From NCBI RefSeq assembly GCF_000519305.1, contig NZ_JAFG01000007.1, forward strand, positions 227,994-291,993: 64,000 nucleotides of DNA, given 5' to 3'. Source of the DNA: Mesorhizobium ciceri WSM4083. GTDB lineage: Bacteria > Pseudomonadota > Alphaproteobacteria > Rhizobiales > Rhizobiaceae. Below are positions 51,490-59,926 of the stretch, piece after piece (the first letter of the stretch is position 1; each line of letters begins with the position of its first letter). The notes under the pieces were generated by a model that worked only from the letters and a program-made list of their open reading frames with translations, did not search any database and was not told the DNA's origin. Made by a program: the position numbers and the translations under genes.

Positions 51490-52592
51490 CAGAGTCTCAC
51501 CTCAAGCGACTTGCCGCTTGCCTTGTCGAAGAAGTGCGCCTGGGTCGGGTCGATCCTGGCGAAGACCCTTTCACCGGGTCCGGCAACGAAGCCGCTCTTG
51601 GTGCGGGCCCGCAGCAACTCGGTTCCGACCTTGAGATCGACGATGTCGAAGGAGCCGAGCGGCTCGACGATATGCGTGTCGACAGGCACGAAGCCCTCGG
51701 TCGCCTCGCGCCGAATGAGCACGCCCTCCGGGCGGATGCCCAGCGCGAGCTGCCGCCCGGCATGGCCGTTGAGCTTCGACAGCAATGCCTGGGGAAATTC
51801 GAAGCCGGAAGCCGCGCCGCCGACCGTTACCGAGACCGCGGATCCGGTCTCGGCGACCGCGGCATCGGTGACATTCATCACCGGGCTGCCGACAAATTGC
51901 GCCACGAACAGATTTGCCGGCTGCGAATAGACCTCGTCGGGCGTGCCGACCTGCTGCAAGACGCCTGCGTGCATGATGACGATGCGGTCGGCCAGGCTCA
52001 TCGCCTCGATCTGGTCGTGCGTGACATAGATGGTGGTCGAGCCCTGCTTGATGTGCAGCCGCTTGATTTCCGCGCGCATCTCCTCGCGCAGCTTGGCGTC
52101 GAGCGCGCCGATCGGCTCGTCCATCAGCATGGCCTTCGGCCGCCGCACCAGCGCCCGGCCAATGGCGACGCGCTGCATGTCGCCACCCGACAGCGCCGAC
52201 GGCTTCTTGTCCAGCAGGTCGGTGATCTGCAGCGTCTTGGCGACGGAGCGAACCTCGCTGTCGATTTCCGTCTTGCTCTTGCGCGTGGCACGCAAGGGGA
52301 AGGCTATGTTCTCGTAGACGCTCATATGCGGATAGAGCGAGAACGACTGGAACACCATGGCGATGTCGCGGTCGGCGGCCTTCAAATGCTGCACCGGCTT
52401 GCCGTCGATGAAGATGTCGCCCTCGTCGATGGTTTCCAGCCCGGCGATGGCGCGCAGCGTTGTCGTCTTGCCGCAGCCCGACTGGCCGAGCAGCACGATG
52501 AACTCGTTGTCGGCGATCTTGAGGTTCAGGTCCTTGATGACCTGGACGGCGCCGAAGAATTTCTGGACGCCGCGAAGCTCGATCTGGGTCAA
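51489..52592 (-). CDS. ABC transporter ATP-binding protein B (UgpC type), TTG start
   Basis: A 367-residue ATPase starting at TTG 52592 (no ATG is near; the TTGA overlaps the stop of the small membrane gene). Walker A GQSGCGKTT is near 38-46, signature LSGGDMQR near 136 and Walker B AMLMDEPIGALDAK near 156. It differs clearly from ATPase A and probably pairs with it. Confidence 0.9.
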   Translation of the reverse strand: MTQIELRGVQKFFGAVQVIKDLNLKIADNEFIVLLGQSGCGKTTTLRAIAGLETIDEGDIFIDGKPVQHLKAADRDIAMVFQSFSLYPHMSVYENIAFPLRATRKSKTEIDSEVRSVAKTLQITDLLDKKPSALSGGDMQRVAIGRALVRRPKAMLMDEPIGALDAKLREEMRAEIKRLHIKQGSTTIYVTHDQIEAMSLADRIVIMHAGVLQQVGTPDEVYSQPANLFVAQFVGSPVMNVTDAAVAETGSAVSVTVGGAASGFEFPQALLSKLNGHAGRQLALGIRPEGVLIRREATEGFVPVDTHIVEPLGSFDIVDLKVGTELLRARTKSGFVAGPGERVFARIDPTQAHFFDKASGKSLEVRL

Positions 52593-52810
52593 TGCTGTGC
52601 TCCCGGATTGCGCACCTGGCCGGTGCCGGCCTTTTCCTCGGGCGCGATCTTGGAGGTTACGTTGAAGCCGACGAGTCCGATCAGGATGATGGTCAGGCCA
52701 TAGCTGTGCAGCAGCATGCTCCAGGGTTGGCAGAGCGCGATGATGCCGAGCACCATCAGAATCTGCGATCCGGGCTCGAGGTATTTCTGGTTGATGGCGC
52801 GAAAACTCAT
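52589..52810 (-). CDS. small two-helix membrane protein within the ABC operon
   Basis: A 73-residue protein starting at ATG 52810. Two hydrophobic segments (about 15-30 and 38-56: ILMVLGIIALCQPWSMLL and LTIILIGLVGFNV) precede a charged tail. It overlaps both the permease stop (ATGA) and the ATPase start (TTGA), so it is tightly coupled. I do not recognise it; it may be an accessory of the permease, as small membrane proteins occur in the comparable rhizobial glycerol operon. Confidence 0.7.
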   Translation of the reverse strand: MSFRAINQKYLEPGSQILMVLGIIALCQPWSMLLHSYGLTIILIGLVGFNVTSKIAPEEKAGTGQVRNPGAQH

Positions 52811-53766
52811 TTGCGGATCGCTCCGAAGGACATGCCGCGCAACAGATGGTTGCGAAGCAGGAAGGTGAAGATGGCGACCGGCAGCAGGAACAGGAAGGTT
52901 CCGGAGGCGATCACCGTCCAGTCCGGCAGGCCCGAACCGACCTGGCTCGGGATGAAGGGAGGCGCGGTCTGGGCGCGGCGGTTGGTCATGATCAGCGCAA
53001 AGGCGTATTCGTTCCACGCGGTGATGAAACAGAACACGGCGGTGGCGGCGATGCCCGTGGCGGCCTCCGGCAGCACGATCTTGAAGAACGCTTCCATGCG
53101 CGTGTAGCCGTCGACAAGCGCTGCCTCCTCATACTCCTTCGGAATCTCGTCCATGAAACCCTTCATCAGCCACACCGAGAAGGACAGGTTGAAGGCGGTG
53201 TAGAGAATGATCAGCCCCAGATGCGTGTCGTTGAGCCCGACGGCCCGGTACATCAGGAACATCGGAATGGCCACCACCACCGCCGGCAACATGCGCGTCG
53301 ACAGGATGAAGAAGAGCAGGTCCGCCTCCCCTTTCACCTTGAAGCGCGAGAAGCCATAGGCGGTGAATGTGCCCATGCCGACCGCCAACACCGTCGAAGT
53401 AATGGCGATGATGAGCGAGTTCAGGAAGCGGCTCGGATATCCCGACCATTGCACCTGGCCCTTGCCGTCGCGCACGATCTTCTCGCCGCCGTCGAACACG
53501 ACGCGCTCCCACCACGGGGCGGCGGCATATTCTTCGGCCGACGGCGGGCTGCGCAACTGTGAGCGCTTTGTGAAGAGTTTGACGAAAGGCGAGATGGTCG
53601 GCTCGAACATCACGGTCGGCGGGATCGTCGTGGCCAGGTTGCGTGGCTTGAACGAGGTCGACACGATCCAGTAGATCGGCGCCAGGAAGATGATCGTCAC
53701 CAAAAGGACGGCGACAATAGCGACCTTGTTGAGCGCCCGTTCACCCGAAGTCTGGACGGCCGCCAT
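52807..53766 (-). CDS. carbohydrate ABC transporter permease (MalG type)
   Basis: A 319-residue permease with about six membrane segments. The EAA loop KEYEEAALVDGYTRMEAFFKIVLP is near residue 215. A periplasmic stretch of about 70 residues follows the first membrane segment. It is 1 base after the next permease gene and pairs with it. Confidence 0.9.
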   Translation of the reverse strand: MAAVQTSGERALNKVAIVAVLLVTIIFLAPIYWIVSTSFKPRNLATTIPPTVMFEPTISPFVKLFTKRSQLRSPPSAEEYAAAPWWERVVFDGGEKIVRDGKGQVQWSGYPSRFLNSLIIAITSTVLAVGMGTFTAYGFSRFKVKGEADLLFFILSTRMLPAVVVAIPMFLMYRAVGLNDTHLGLIILYTAFNLSFSVWLMKGFMDEIPKEYEEAALVDGYTRMEAFFKIVLPEAATGIAATAVFCFITAWNEYAFALIMTNRRAQTAPPFIPSQVGSGLPDWTVIASGTFLFLLPVAIFTFLLRNHLLRGMSFGAIRK

Positions 53767-53767
53767 C

Positions 53768-54673
53768 TCAGCGCTCCTTAACTTTGTTGAGGTATTTCAC
53801 ATAGATGTTGGTGATCGCCAGCACCATGATCAGCACGATATAGGCAAGCGCGCAGGAGCGCCCCGTCTGCCATTCCTGGAAAGCCATCTTGTAGAGACGG
53901 ATGGAAATCACCTCGGTGCTCGGCTGCGTCGACAGCACATAGGCAAGATCGAAAGTCTTGAAGGCTTCCATGGTGCGGAAGATGACCGCGATCATCAGGA
54001 TCGGCGCGACCAGCGGCAGCGTGATGCGGAAGAAGGTATAGAACGGCCCGGCGCGGTCGATCGCGGCGGCTTCATAAAGATGCTTCGGTACCGCCGAAAG
54101 CCCGGCGAGCGACAACAGCATGACGAACGGCGACCACATCCAGATGTCTGTGAACGCGACCGCGTAGAGCGCCATCTTCGGATCGCCGAGCCATTGGAAT
54201 TTGCCGAGGTCGAGCACGTAGTTGATGACACCCCAGGACGGATCGTAGAGCAGTTTCCAGAACAGGCCGACCACCGCCATCGAAAGCATCATCGGCAAGA
54301 GCAGCAATGTCGTGATCAGGCCCTTGAGCGGAATGGTGCGATTGAGCAGCATCGCTGTTCCAAAGCCGACGACGACCTGACCGAGGACCGAGACGATGAC
54401 GTATTTCGCGGTCACCGCGAAATTGTTCCAGATATAAGGATCGCTGAGGAGCTCGCGATAGTTCTTCAGTCCGACGAAATTGGCCGGCGCATTGGTCGAT
54501 GCGCGGAAGTCGGTGAAAGAATAGCCGAGCGAATAGATCAGCGGAAAGATGTTGAAGACGATCAGGAACACGATCGTCGGGATGATGAAAAGGTTGCGTA
54601 TCGAAATGTCGCTGAGGCCGCGAGAGGCGGCTCTGGAGGAGGTATTCAGCGGTGTGATCATTGTGGTCGCCAA
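53768..54673 (-). CDS. sugar ABC transporter permease (MalF type), TTG start
   Basis: A 301-residue permease. TTG 54673 is preferred because GGGAG lies 8 bases upstream; an internal ATG (54661) has none. About six membrane segments and the loop HLYEAAAIDRAGPFYTFFRITLP (about 205) are seen. A terminator-like hairpin lies between it and the binding-protein gene upstream. Confidence 0.88.
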   Translation of the reverse strand: MATTMITPLNTSSRAASRGLSDISIRNLFIIPTIVFLIVFNIFPLIYSLGYSFTDFRASTNAPANFVGLKNYRELLSDPYIWNNFAVTAKYVIVSVLGQVVVGFGTAMLLNRTIPLKGLITTLLLLPMMLSMAVVGLFWKLLYDPSWGVINYVLDLGKFQWLGDPKMALYAVAFTDIWMWSPFVMLLSLAGLSAVPKHLYEAAAIDRAGPFYTFFRITLPLVAPILMIAVIFRTMEAFKTFDLAYVLSTQPSTEVISIRLYKMAFQEWQTGRSCALAYIVLIMVLAITNIYVKYLNKVKER

Positions 54674-54691
54674 GACCTGCTCCCATTCCTG

Positions 54692-54725
54692 AAAAAGAAA
54701 ACGGAGGAGGCACGGGCCTCCTCCG
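54692..54725 (-). terminator. attenuating hairpin after the binding-protein gene
   Basis: On the minus strand a perfect 10-bp stem (54725-54716 and 54711-54702, loop 4 bases) is followed by a T-rich tract (TTTTCTTTTTC). It lies between the binding protein and the permease, suggesting partial termination so that the binding protein is made in excess. Confidence 0.7.
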
Positions 54726-54738
54726 CACTACATGTCGG

Positions 54739-56055
54739 TTATTGGCCGCGGCCGTATTTCTTGAACGTGGCGTCCCAATCCTTCGCCAGCGCATCCAGCA
54801 TTTCCTTGGCCGTACCATCGCCGTTGACGATGTACGGATAGACACGCTGGTTGAGCTGTTGCAGCAGTTCCGCATATTCCGGCACCGCCCAGAAGTCCTT
54901 GACCTTGAACATCGTGTCGTAGAAGGCCTTGTTGTAGGGCGTGGCGTTCTGGAACTCGGCCGATTCCAGCACGGCCTTGTTGCAGGTGTAGCCGCCGAGG
55001 GCCGCCCACTTCTTCTGCGTATCGTCCTGGATGAACCACTTCAGGAATTTCATCGCCTCTTCCTTGTTGTTGGAATAGGAGACGACGGAAATGCCCTGGC
55101 CGCCGAGCGCGGCGAACTGCTCACCACCTGGACCTGCCGGGTTGGCGAAGAAGCCGGTGTTCTTGGCATGCGGGTTCGAGGCCTCGTTGATCAACGAGGG
55201 GAAGAAGGCGAAGTAGTTCATGCTCATCGCCGCCAGGCCTTCGGTGATGGCCTGGTTGTTCTCGACGAAAAAGGCGTTGGTCCAGCCCGGAGGCGTGAAG
55301 CCGAACAGCTTGCGGTAGTTTTCCGCCGCGGCCACCGCCTTGTCCGAGTTGATGATGCCGTCGACCTTGTAGGTGCCGAAGTCGCCGAGCTCACCGCCAT
55401 ACGAGAACAGCGCGTTCTCGAAGCCCATCGCCAGGCCGTCATACTGGTTCTGGGTGTAGATGGCGATGCCGTAGCGGTTCTGGTCTGGCCTGTTGAAGAA
55501 CTCCGCGATGTCGGTCATTTCCTTGAAGGTCTTCGGAACGGCAAGGTCGTAGCCATACTTGGCCTTGAACGCTTCCATTTCCTTCGGATCCTCGAACCAG
55601 TCCTTTCGGTAGGCCCAGCCCACGGCGTCGCCCTCGGCGGGGATCGACCAGTATTTGCCGCTGTTGCCGGGATATTCGGAGTAGAACTTGACCGTCGCCG
55701 GAGCCATCTTGTCGAGAACCTGGTTCTCTTTGACGAAGTCGGTGAGGTCGACATAGTGACCGCCCTCGGAGGCGGCACCAAGCCATTGCGAGTCGCCGAC
55801 GACCAGGTCATAGGCGCTGCCCTTGGCGTTGAACTCGGTGAAGGCCTTGGTCTGGAAGTCGGCCCACGGGGTGGTTTCCACCGTGATCTTGACGCCGGTT
55901 TGCTTCTCGTACTCGTTGCCGAGCTCCTGCAGATAGTTTGCGGGATCCCATTCAGCCCAGAAGATGGTGAGTGATTTTTCCTGCGCGTAAACGGACGTTC
56001 CGCAGGCAAGCGTTAAGCCGATACCAGCAAGTACGCTGGTCACTAACTTGCGCAT
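54739..56055 (-). CDS. ABC transporter substrate-binding protein (family 1)
   Basis: A 438-residue binding protein. GGGAGG precedes the ATG, and the signal peptide spans residues 1-24 (ending VYA). The mature part begins QEKSLTIFWAEWDPANYLQELGNEYEKQTG, the MalE-like pattern. It is the first gene of the operon with two permeases, a small membrane protein and two ATPases. Upstream are two TGGTnnnACCA operators. The ligand is unknown. The gene order resembles the rhizobial glycerol transporter, but that has a larger binding protein and glycerol kinase or dehydrogenase neighbours. Confidence 0.88.
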   Translation of the reverse strand: MRKLVTSVLAGIGLTLACGTSVYAQEKSLTIFWAEWDPANYLQELGNEYEKQTGVKITVETTPWADFQTKAFTEFNAKGSAYDLVVGDSQWLGAASEGGHYVDLTDFVKENQVLDKMAPATVKFYSEYPGNSGKYWSIPAEGDAVGWAYRKDWFEDPKEMEAFKAKYGYDLAVPKTFKEMTDIAEFFNRPDQNRYGIAIYTQNQYDGLAMGFENALFSYGGELGDFGTYKVDGIINSDKAVAAAENYRKLFGFTPPGWTNAFFVENNQAITEGLAAMSMNYFAFFPSLINEASNPHAKNTGFFANPAGPGGEQFAALGGQGISVVSYSNNKEEAMKFLKWFIQDDTQKKWAALGGYTCNKAVLESAEFQNATPYNKAFYDTMFKVKDFWAVPEYAELLQQLNQRVYPYIVNGDGTAKEMLDALAKDWDATFKKYGRGQ

Positions 56056-56218
56056 AATGATTTCCTCCCTTGTGCGCGTTCTACCTTATCGAGCGAGCCG
56101 GCAACGTGGCCGGCCCTGGTAGTTCCTCCGTGATCGCACCTTTCCGGTTTCGAGCCTCCTCGCCCCGCCGGAAAATGGATCGCAGCCCTCACTTTCGATC
56201 CGCTTTTCTGATCCAATC

Positions 56219-56229
56219 TGGTATTACCA
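56219..56229. promoter_or_regulatory. FadR/GntR-type operator, TGGTATTACCA
   Basis: Identical 11-bp core to the site at 40267-40277; flanks CCAATC and AATTTT are similar too. Upstream of the dual-ATPase transporter. Confidence 0.75.
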
Positions 56230-56394
56230 ATTTTGCATGCACGTCAAGCCCTTTCTTGGCGGTCTGACGTGGCCATTACTATCGGATTCCTACTTTATCT
56301 GCCTGTTTTACCAAGATTTTCCTACTCAGTGATATGATTGGGTATTGTCCGATACCCCACCCAACGGCTAATATCGGCAGTGTGCATGCCAATC

Positions 56395-56405
56395 TGGTCG
56401 AACCA
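56395..56405. promoter_or_regulatory. FadR/GntR-type operator, TGGTCGAACCA
   Basis: Identical core to the site at 40447-40457. Its centre is 176 bp from the neighbouring operator, almost the same as the 180 bp in the other region. Confidence 0.75.
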
Positions 56406-56413
56406 GTTAGGGC

Positions 56414-57109
56414 CTATTTCATGGCTGGCCTCGGATCGCGGCTGCCTCCTTCATCGACCGATTCCGCGACTGCCGCACGCACCAGCGCGCCTGCCGCCCA
56501 CTGTGCGACCGACATCGTCCGGCGGCTGTCCAACCCCCAGATATCCTTGAGCACGATCAGCACCTCGACGCCGAAGATAAGCGACAGCGCCTGCGCCAGC
56601 CGCTTGAAGTCGCGCGGCGGCAAACGGCCCTTGAGCGGCGCGATCGCATCTTTCAGCAAGTCGATGCGGTGGCCGCGCGTAAAGGCGGGCTCACCGCCCA
56701 GCGTGCCGGCCTGACGCCGCGCCCATTGATCGAGCGACAACTTCAGTGCGGCCTTGAACGTGGCTTCGAAGGCCTCGATGCGCGGCATCGCCGTATCGAA
56801 CAGCTCCGAGACCCGGCGCTCGGCATCCGCTGAGGTCGATTGCCAGGTGAGGATTGGCCCCAGCCCCTCGTCAACGACGGCCTGCACCAGTGCCGATTGG
56901 CTCGGGAAGTAACGATAGGCGGTGGCGCGGGAAACCTCGGCCGCCTCGGCGACCTCGCTGACCGAGGGCGTGACGCCCGCCTGCATCAGCCTTGTTGCCG
57001 TCTCCAGCATCAGCCGTTTGGTCCGCGCGCGCGGCCCACGTTCGGGCACTGGGCCGGTTGCCCGTTCAGCGCCGTCACTCGCAGCCGATTGTTGACGTGA
57101 GACATTCAT
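56414..57109 (-). CDS. TetR-family regulator
   Basis: A 231-residue repressor. Start at 57109 (MNVSRQQ). The helix-turn-helix (about 49-68) reads PSVSEVAEAAEVSRATAYRYF. The C-terminal half is a helical ligand-binding domain. A near-palindrome lies 8 bases upstream of its start. It is divergent from the Tm-1-like operon and is its probable regulator. A longer open frame upstream is antisense to the Tm-1-like gene. Confidence 0.85.
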   Translation of the reverse strand: MNVSRQQSAASDGAERATGPVPERGPRARTKRLMLETATRLMQAGVTPSVSEVAEAAEVSRATAYRYFPSQSALVQAVVDEGLGPILTWQSTSADAERRVSELFDTAMPRIEAFEATFKAALKLSLDQWARRQAGTLGGEPAFTRGHRIDLLKDAIAPLKGRLPPRDFKRLAQALSLIFGVEVLIVLKDIWGLDSRRTMSVAQWAAGALVRAAVAESVDEGGSRDPRPAMK

Positions 57110-57117
57110 GCCAATAC

Positions 57118-57131
57118 GATACGCGCGTCTC
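57118..57131. promoter_or_regulatory. probable TetR operator
   Basis: GATACGCGCGTCTC is a 14-bp near-palindrome (one mismatched pair) 9 bases upstream of the TetR start and in the divergent promoter region. TTGCAA and TATCGT on the minus strand (57143-57138 and 57121-57116) would flank or overlap it. Confidence 0.5.
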
Positions 57132-57220
57132 AAAAATTTGCAATGGTGTCCGCATCGTCGAGTGGCCCGGGCAATGAGCGTTGGGGGCGGCATCGCGCCC
57201 GCCGGGATTGGGGGAGCGCA

Positions 57221-58417
57221 ATGAAGCGTATCTATGTGGTGGGTACCGCGGACACCAAGGGCGAGGAACTCGCCTTCCTGGCCGATGCGATCATTGCTGC
57301 GGGCGCCCTGGTTTGTCGTGTCGATGTCGGAACGCGCGACGCAACCATCCCCGTCGATATCAGCGCGAGGGAAATCGCCGACCATCATCCCGGCGGCCGT
57401 GACGCCGTGCTCGGCGGCAATGATCGTGGCGCCGCGGTCGCCGCGATGGGCATCGCCTTCGCCCGCTTTGCCCAATCGCGCAACGACATCGCAGCCATGA
57501 TAGGCATCGGCGGCGGCGGCGGCACCTCGATCGTCACGTCGGCCATGCGTGCCCTCCCGCTCGGCCTGCCCAAGATCATGGTCTCGACGCTCGCCTCCGG
57601 CGATACCGCACCCTACGTCGATGTCTCCGACATCATCATGATGCCGGCGGTGACCGACATGGCCGGACTGAACCGGCTCTCCCGTGTCGTGCTGCACAAT
57701 GCGGCTCAAGCCATATCAGGCATGGCGGCCAGCCCGGCGCCACCACCAGACGGCCGGTCGTCGATCGGCCTCACCATGTTCGGCGTCACCACGCCTTGCG
57801 TGACCGCCATCGCCGACCAGCTCCGTTCGACCTATGACTGCATGGTCTTCCACGCCACCGGCACCGGCGGCCGCAGCATGGAAAAGCTGGCCGACAGCGG
57901 CCTACTGTCCGGCATCATCGACATCACCACGACCGAAGTTTGTGATCTGCTGTTCGGCGGCGTGCTGCCGGCGACAGAGGACCGTTTCGGCGCCATCGCC
58001 CGCGCCAGGCTGCCCTATGTCGGTTCGGTCGGCGCGCTCGACATGGTGAATTTCTGGGCGCCTTCGACCATCCCGGAATACCATCACGGCCGGCTGTTCT
58101 ACGAGCACAATCCCAACGTCACGCTGATGCGCACCACGGCGCAGGAATGCTGTGCGATCGGCGAGTGGATCGGCAACAGGCTCGCCCGCTGCGAGGGGCC
58201 GGTGCATCTCCTCATCCCGGAAAAAGGCGTCTCGGCACTCGACATCGAGGGCGGCGCCTTCTTCGACCCGGAAGCCGACGCCGTCCTGTTCGCGTCCATC
58301 GAGCGCACCATCAACCCGAACGGCACACGCCGCGTGACACGCCTTCCGCTCCACATCAACGACCCGGAATTCGCCAAGGCTGCAACAGCGGCCTTCCTCG
58401 ACATCGCCAGACAGTGA
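57221..58417 (+). CDS. Tm-1-like ATP-binding domain protein (UPF0261)
   Basis: A 398-residue protein; GGGGGAG precedes the ATG at 57221. It starts with [17 protein letters not shown], the usual N-terminus, and contains [10 protein letters not shown] (about 98-107) and the [14 protein letters not shown] loop (about 212-225). The N-terminal half of tomato Tm-1, an inhibitor of tomato mosaic virus replication, has this fold. Bacterial function is unknown, though metabolic roles are likely. It is paired with the TIM-barrel half as the next gene. Confidence 0.85.
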   Translation: MKRIYVVGTADTKGEELAFLADAIIAAGALVCRVDVGTRDATIPVDISAREIADHHPGGRDAVLGGNDRGAAVAAMGIAFARFAQSRNDIAAMIGIGGGGGTSIVTSAMRALPLGLPKIMVSTLASGDTAPYVDVSDIIMMPAVTDMAGLNRLSRVVLHNAAQAISGMAASPAPPPDGRSSIGLTMFGVTTPCVTAIADQLRSTYDCMVFHATGTGGRSMEKLADSGLLSGIIDITTTEVCDLLFGGVLPATEDRFGAIARARLPYVGSVGALDMVNFWAPSTIPEYHHGRLFYEHNPNVTLMRTTAQECCAIGEWIGNRLARCEGPVHLLIPEKGVSALDIEGGAFFDPEADAVLFASIERTINPNGTRRVTRLPLHINDPEFAKAATAAFLDIARQ

Positions 58418-58430
58418 GAGATCTCAAAAA

Positions 58431-59294
58431 ATGCCCGCCATACCGCGCAAGGACATATTGAAGAAATTCAGGGGAATGATCGACAAGGGCGTGCCGATCG
58501 TCGGCGGCGGCGCCGGCACCGGCCTGTCGGCGAAAGCCGAGGAGGCCGGCGGCATCGACCTCATCATCATCTACAATTCCGGCCGCTACCGCATGGCCGG
58601 GCGCGGCTCGGCCGCCGGCCTGCTCGCCTACGGCAATGCCAACGAGATCGTCAAGGAAATGGCCTATGAGGTGCTGCCGGTGGTCAGACACACGCCGGTG
58701 CTGGCCGGCGTCAACGGCACCGACCCGTTCGTCATCATGCCGCTGCTGCTGGCCGAGCTGAAGACGATGGGCTTTTCCGGCGTGCAGAACTTTCCCACCA
58801 TCGGCCTGTTCGACGGCAGCATGCGGCAGAGTTTCGAGGAGACCGGCATGGGCTTCGGCCTCGAGGTCGACATGATCGCCGAGGCGCATAAGCTCGACCT
58901 CTTGACCACCCCCTATGTCTTCAACCCGGACGAGGCCCGCGCCATGACCAAGGCCGGCGCCGACATCGTCGTCGCCCATATGGGCGTGACGACAGGCGGC
59001 TCGATCGGCGCCACGTCAGCCAAGTCGCTCGACGACTGCGTCGTCGAGATCGACGCCATCGCCAACGCGGCGCGCTCGGTGCGCAAGGACGTCATCCTGC
59101 TTTGCCATGGCGGCCCGATCTCGATGCCCGACGACGCCCGCTACATTCTCTCCCATGCCAAGGGCCTGCACGGCTTCTATGGCGCAAGCTCTATGGAACG
59201 GCTGCCGGCGGAAGCGGCGATCGCCAAACAGACCGCTGATTTCAAGGCGGTGACACTTGGTGGCGGGACGGCCACGAAGAAAAAGAAGGGATGA
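58431..59294 (+). CDS. PEP-hydrolase-family TIM-barrel protein (second half of the Tm-1 architecture)
   Basis: A 287-residue TIM barrel with [34 protein letters not shown] (about 25-58), GVNGTDPF (about 94-101) and [23 protein letters not shown] (about 121-143). The family is annotated phosphoenolpyruvate hydrolase-like, but no reaction is established for members near Tm-1 genes. In plant Tm-1 both halves are one chain; here they are adjacent genes with a 13-base gap, so their proteins probably interact or act in sequence. Confidence 0.85.
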   Translation: MPAIPRKDILKKFRGMIDKGVPIVGGGAGTGLSAKAEEAGGIDLIIIYNSGRYRMAGRGSAAGLLAYGNANEIVKEMAYEVLPVVRHTPVLAGVNGTDPFVIMPLLLAELKTMGFSGVQNFPTIGLFDGSMRQSFEETGMGFGLEVDMIAEAHKLDLLTTPYVFNPDEARAMTKAGADIVVAHMGVTTGGSIGATSAKSLDDCVVEIDAIANAARSVRKDVILLCHGGPISMPDDARYILSHAKGLHGFYGASSMERLPAEAAIAKQTADFKAVTLGGGTATKKKKG

Positions 59295-59300
59295 TGAGAG

Positions 59301-59717
59301 ATGACTGACACGAGCAAGGTATTTGTCTACCCGAAGGACGTCAGCGCCTTCGGCTTCGACTGGGGAAAATTGGCGCTGACGGTGGCGCCCGAGGTGAATG
59401 GCGCGACCCGTTTTTCCGGCGGCGTCGTCGATCTGCCGTCCGGCAAGGGCCACACGCGCCACAACCATCCGGGCGCGGAAGAGATCATCTTCGTCATCTC
59501 CGGTCATGGCGAGCAGATGGTCGAGGACGAAAAAGGCAATCCGGTGGTCGCAAAAATCGGCCCCGGCTGCACCATCTATGTGCCGGAAAGCCGCTTCCAT
59601 TCGACGCTGAACACCGGCGACGGGCCGATGCAGCTGTTCGTCGTCTATTCGCCGGCAGGGCCTGAACTGGGCTTGCGCGAGCTGCCGGATTTCAGGCTGA
59701 TTCCGGCGGGGCAGTGA
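59301..59717 (+). CDS. cupin-domain protein
   Basis: A 138-residue single-domain cupin. The metal-binding motifs are SGKGHTRHNHPGAEEIIFVISGHGE (about 52-76) and GCTIYVPESRFHSTLN (about 91-106), with His and Glu ligands. It follows the TIM-barrel gene by 6 bases and ends the three-gene run. It may be an isomerase, epimerase or dioxygenase step of the same unknown pathway. Confidence 0.82.
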   Translation: MTDTSKVFVYPKDVSAFGFDWGKLALTVAPEVNGATRFSGGVVDLPSGKGHTRHNHPGAEEIIFVISGHGEQMVEDEKGNPVVAKIGPGCTIYVPESRFHSTLNTGDGPMQLFVVYSPAGPELGLRELPDFRLIPAGQ

Positions 59718-59735
59718 TGAACTTGTTCTAGGGTA

Positions 59736-59914
59736 GCGCTGCCCCTCATTGTCCTGCCGGACATTTCTCCCCGTATAGTGACGGGGAGAAAGATGCAGTC
59801 ATCGGCGCTTTCGCTAGTTTTCAACGCCGCAAATAGGCGCCGAGGGCGCGGCTGCTCTCTTCTCCCCGTCACTATACGGGGAGAAGGTGCCGGCAGGCGG
59901 ATGAGGGGCAGCGC
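59736..59914. repeat. long inverted repeat, about 54-bp arms
   Basis: Left arm about 59736-59790 and right arm about 59859-59914 are near-perfect reverse complements (GCGCTGCCCCTCAT outside, TTCTCCCCGTCACTATACGG inside), with a spacer of about 68 bases. Its CCTGCCGG core also occurs in the element at 63.2 kb. It lies between the convergent cupin and M24 genes. Mobile miniature elements have this shape, but no transposase is seen. Confidence 0.85.
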
Positions 59915-59926
59915 CAGCCTTGGGTT

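Larger units (their letters stand above)
56056..56413. other. regulatory region upstream of the dual-ATPase ABC operon
   Basis: This 358-base gap contains TGGTATTACCA (56219-56229, 169 bases from the start) and TGGTCGAACCA (56395-56405). It is AT-rich around 56200-56340. No conserved ORF is seen. The promoter itself could not be assigned. Confidence 0.65.

Noticed and set aside
50404..56055. Assignment of the dual-ATPase operon as the glycerol transporter GlpSTPQUV
   Set aside because: Gene content is similar, but gene order and binding-protein size differ and no glycerol kinase or dehydrogenase is adjacent, so a specific name was not justified.
57110..57709. Long upstream extension of the TetR frame at 56.4-57.7 kb
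   Set aside because: The extension is antisense to the Tm-1-like gene, and the helix-turn-helix is correctly placed from the start at 57109.
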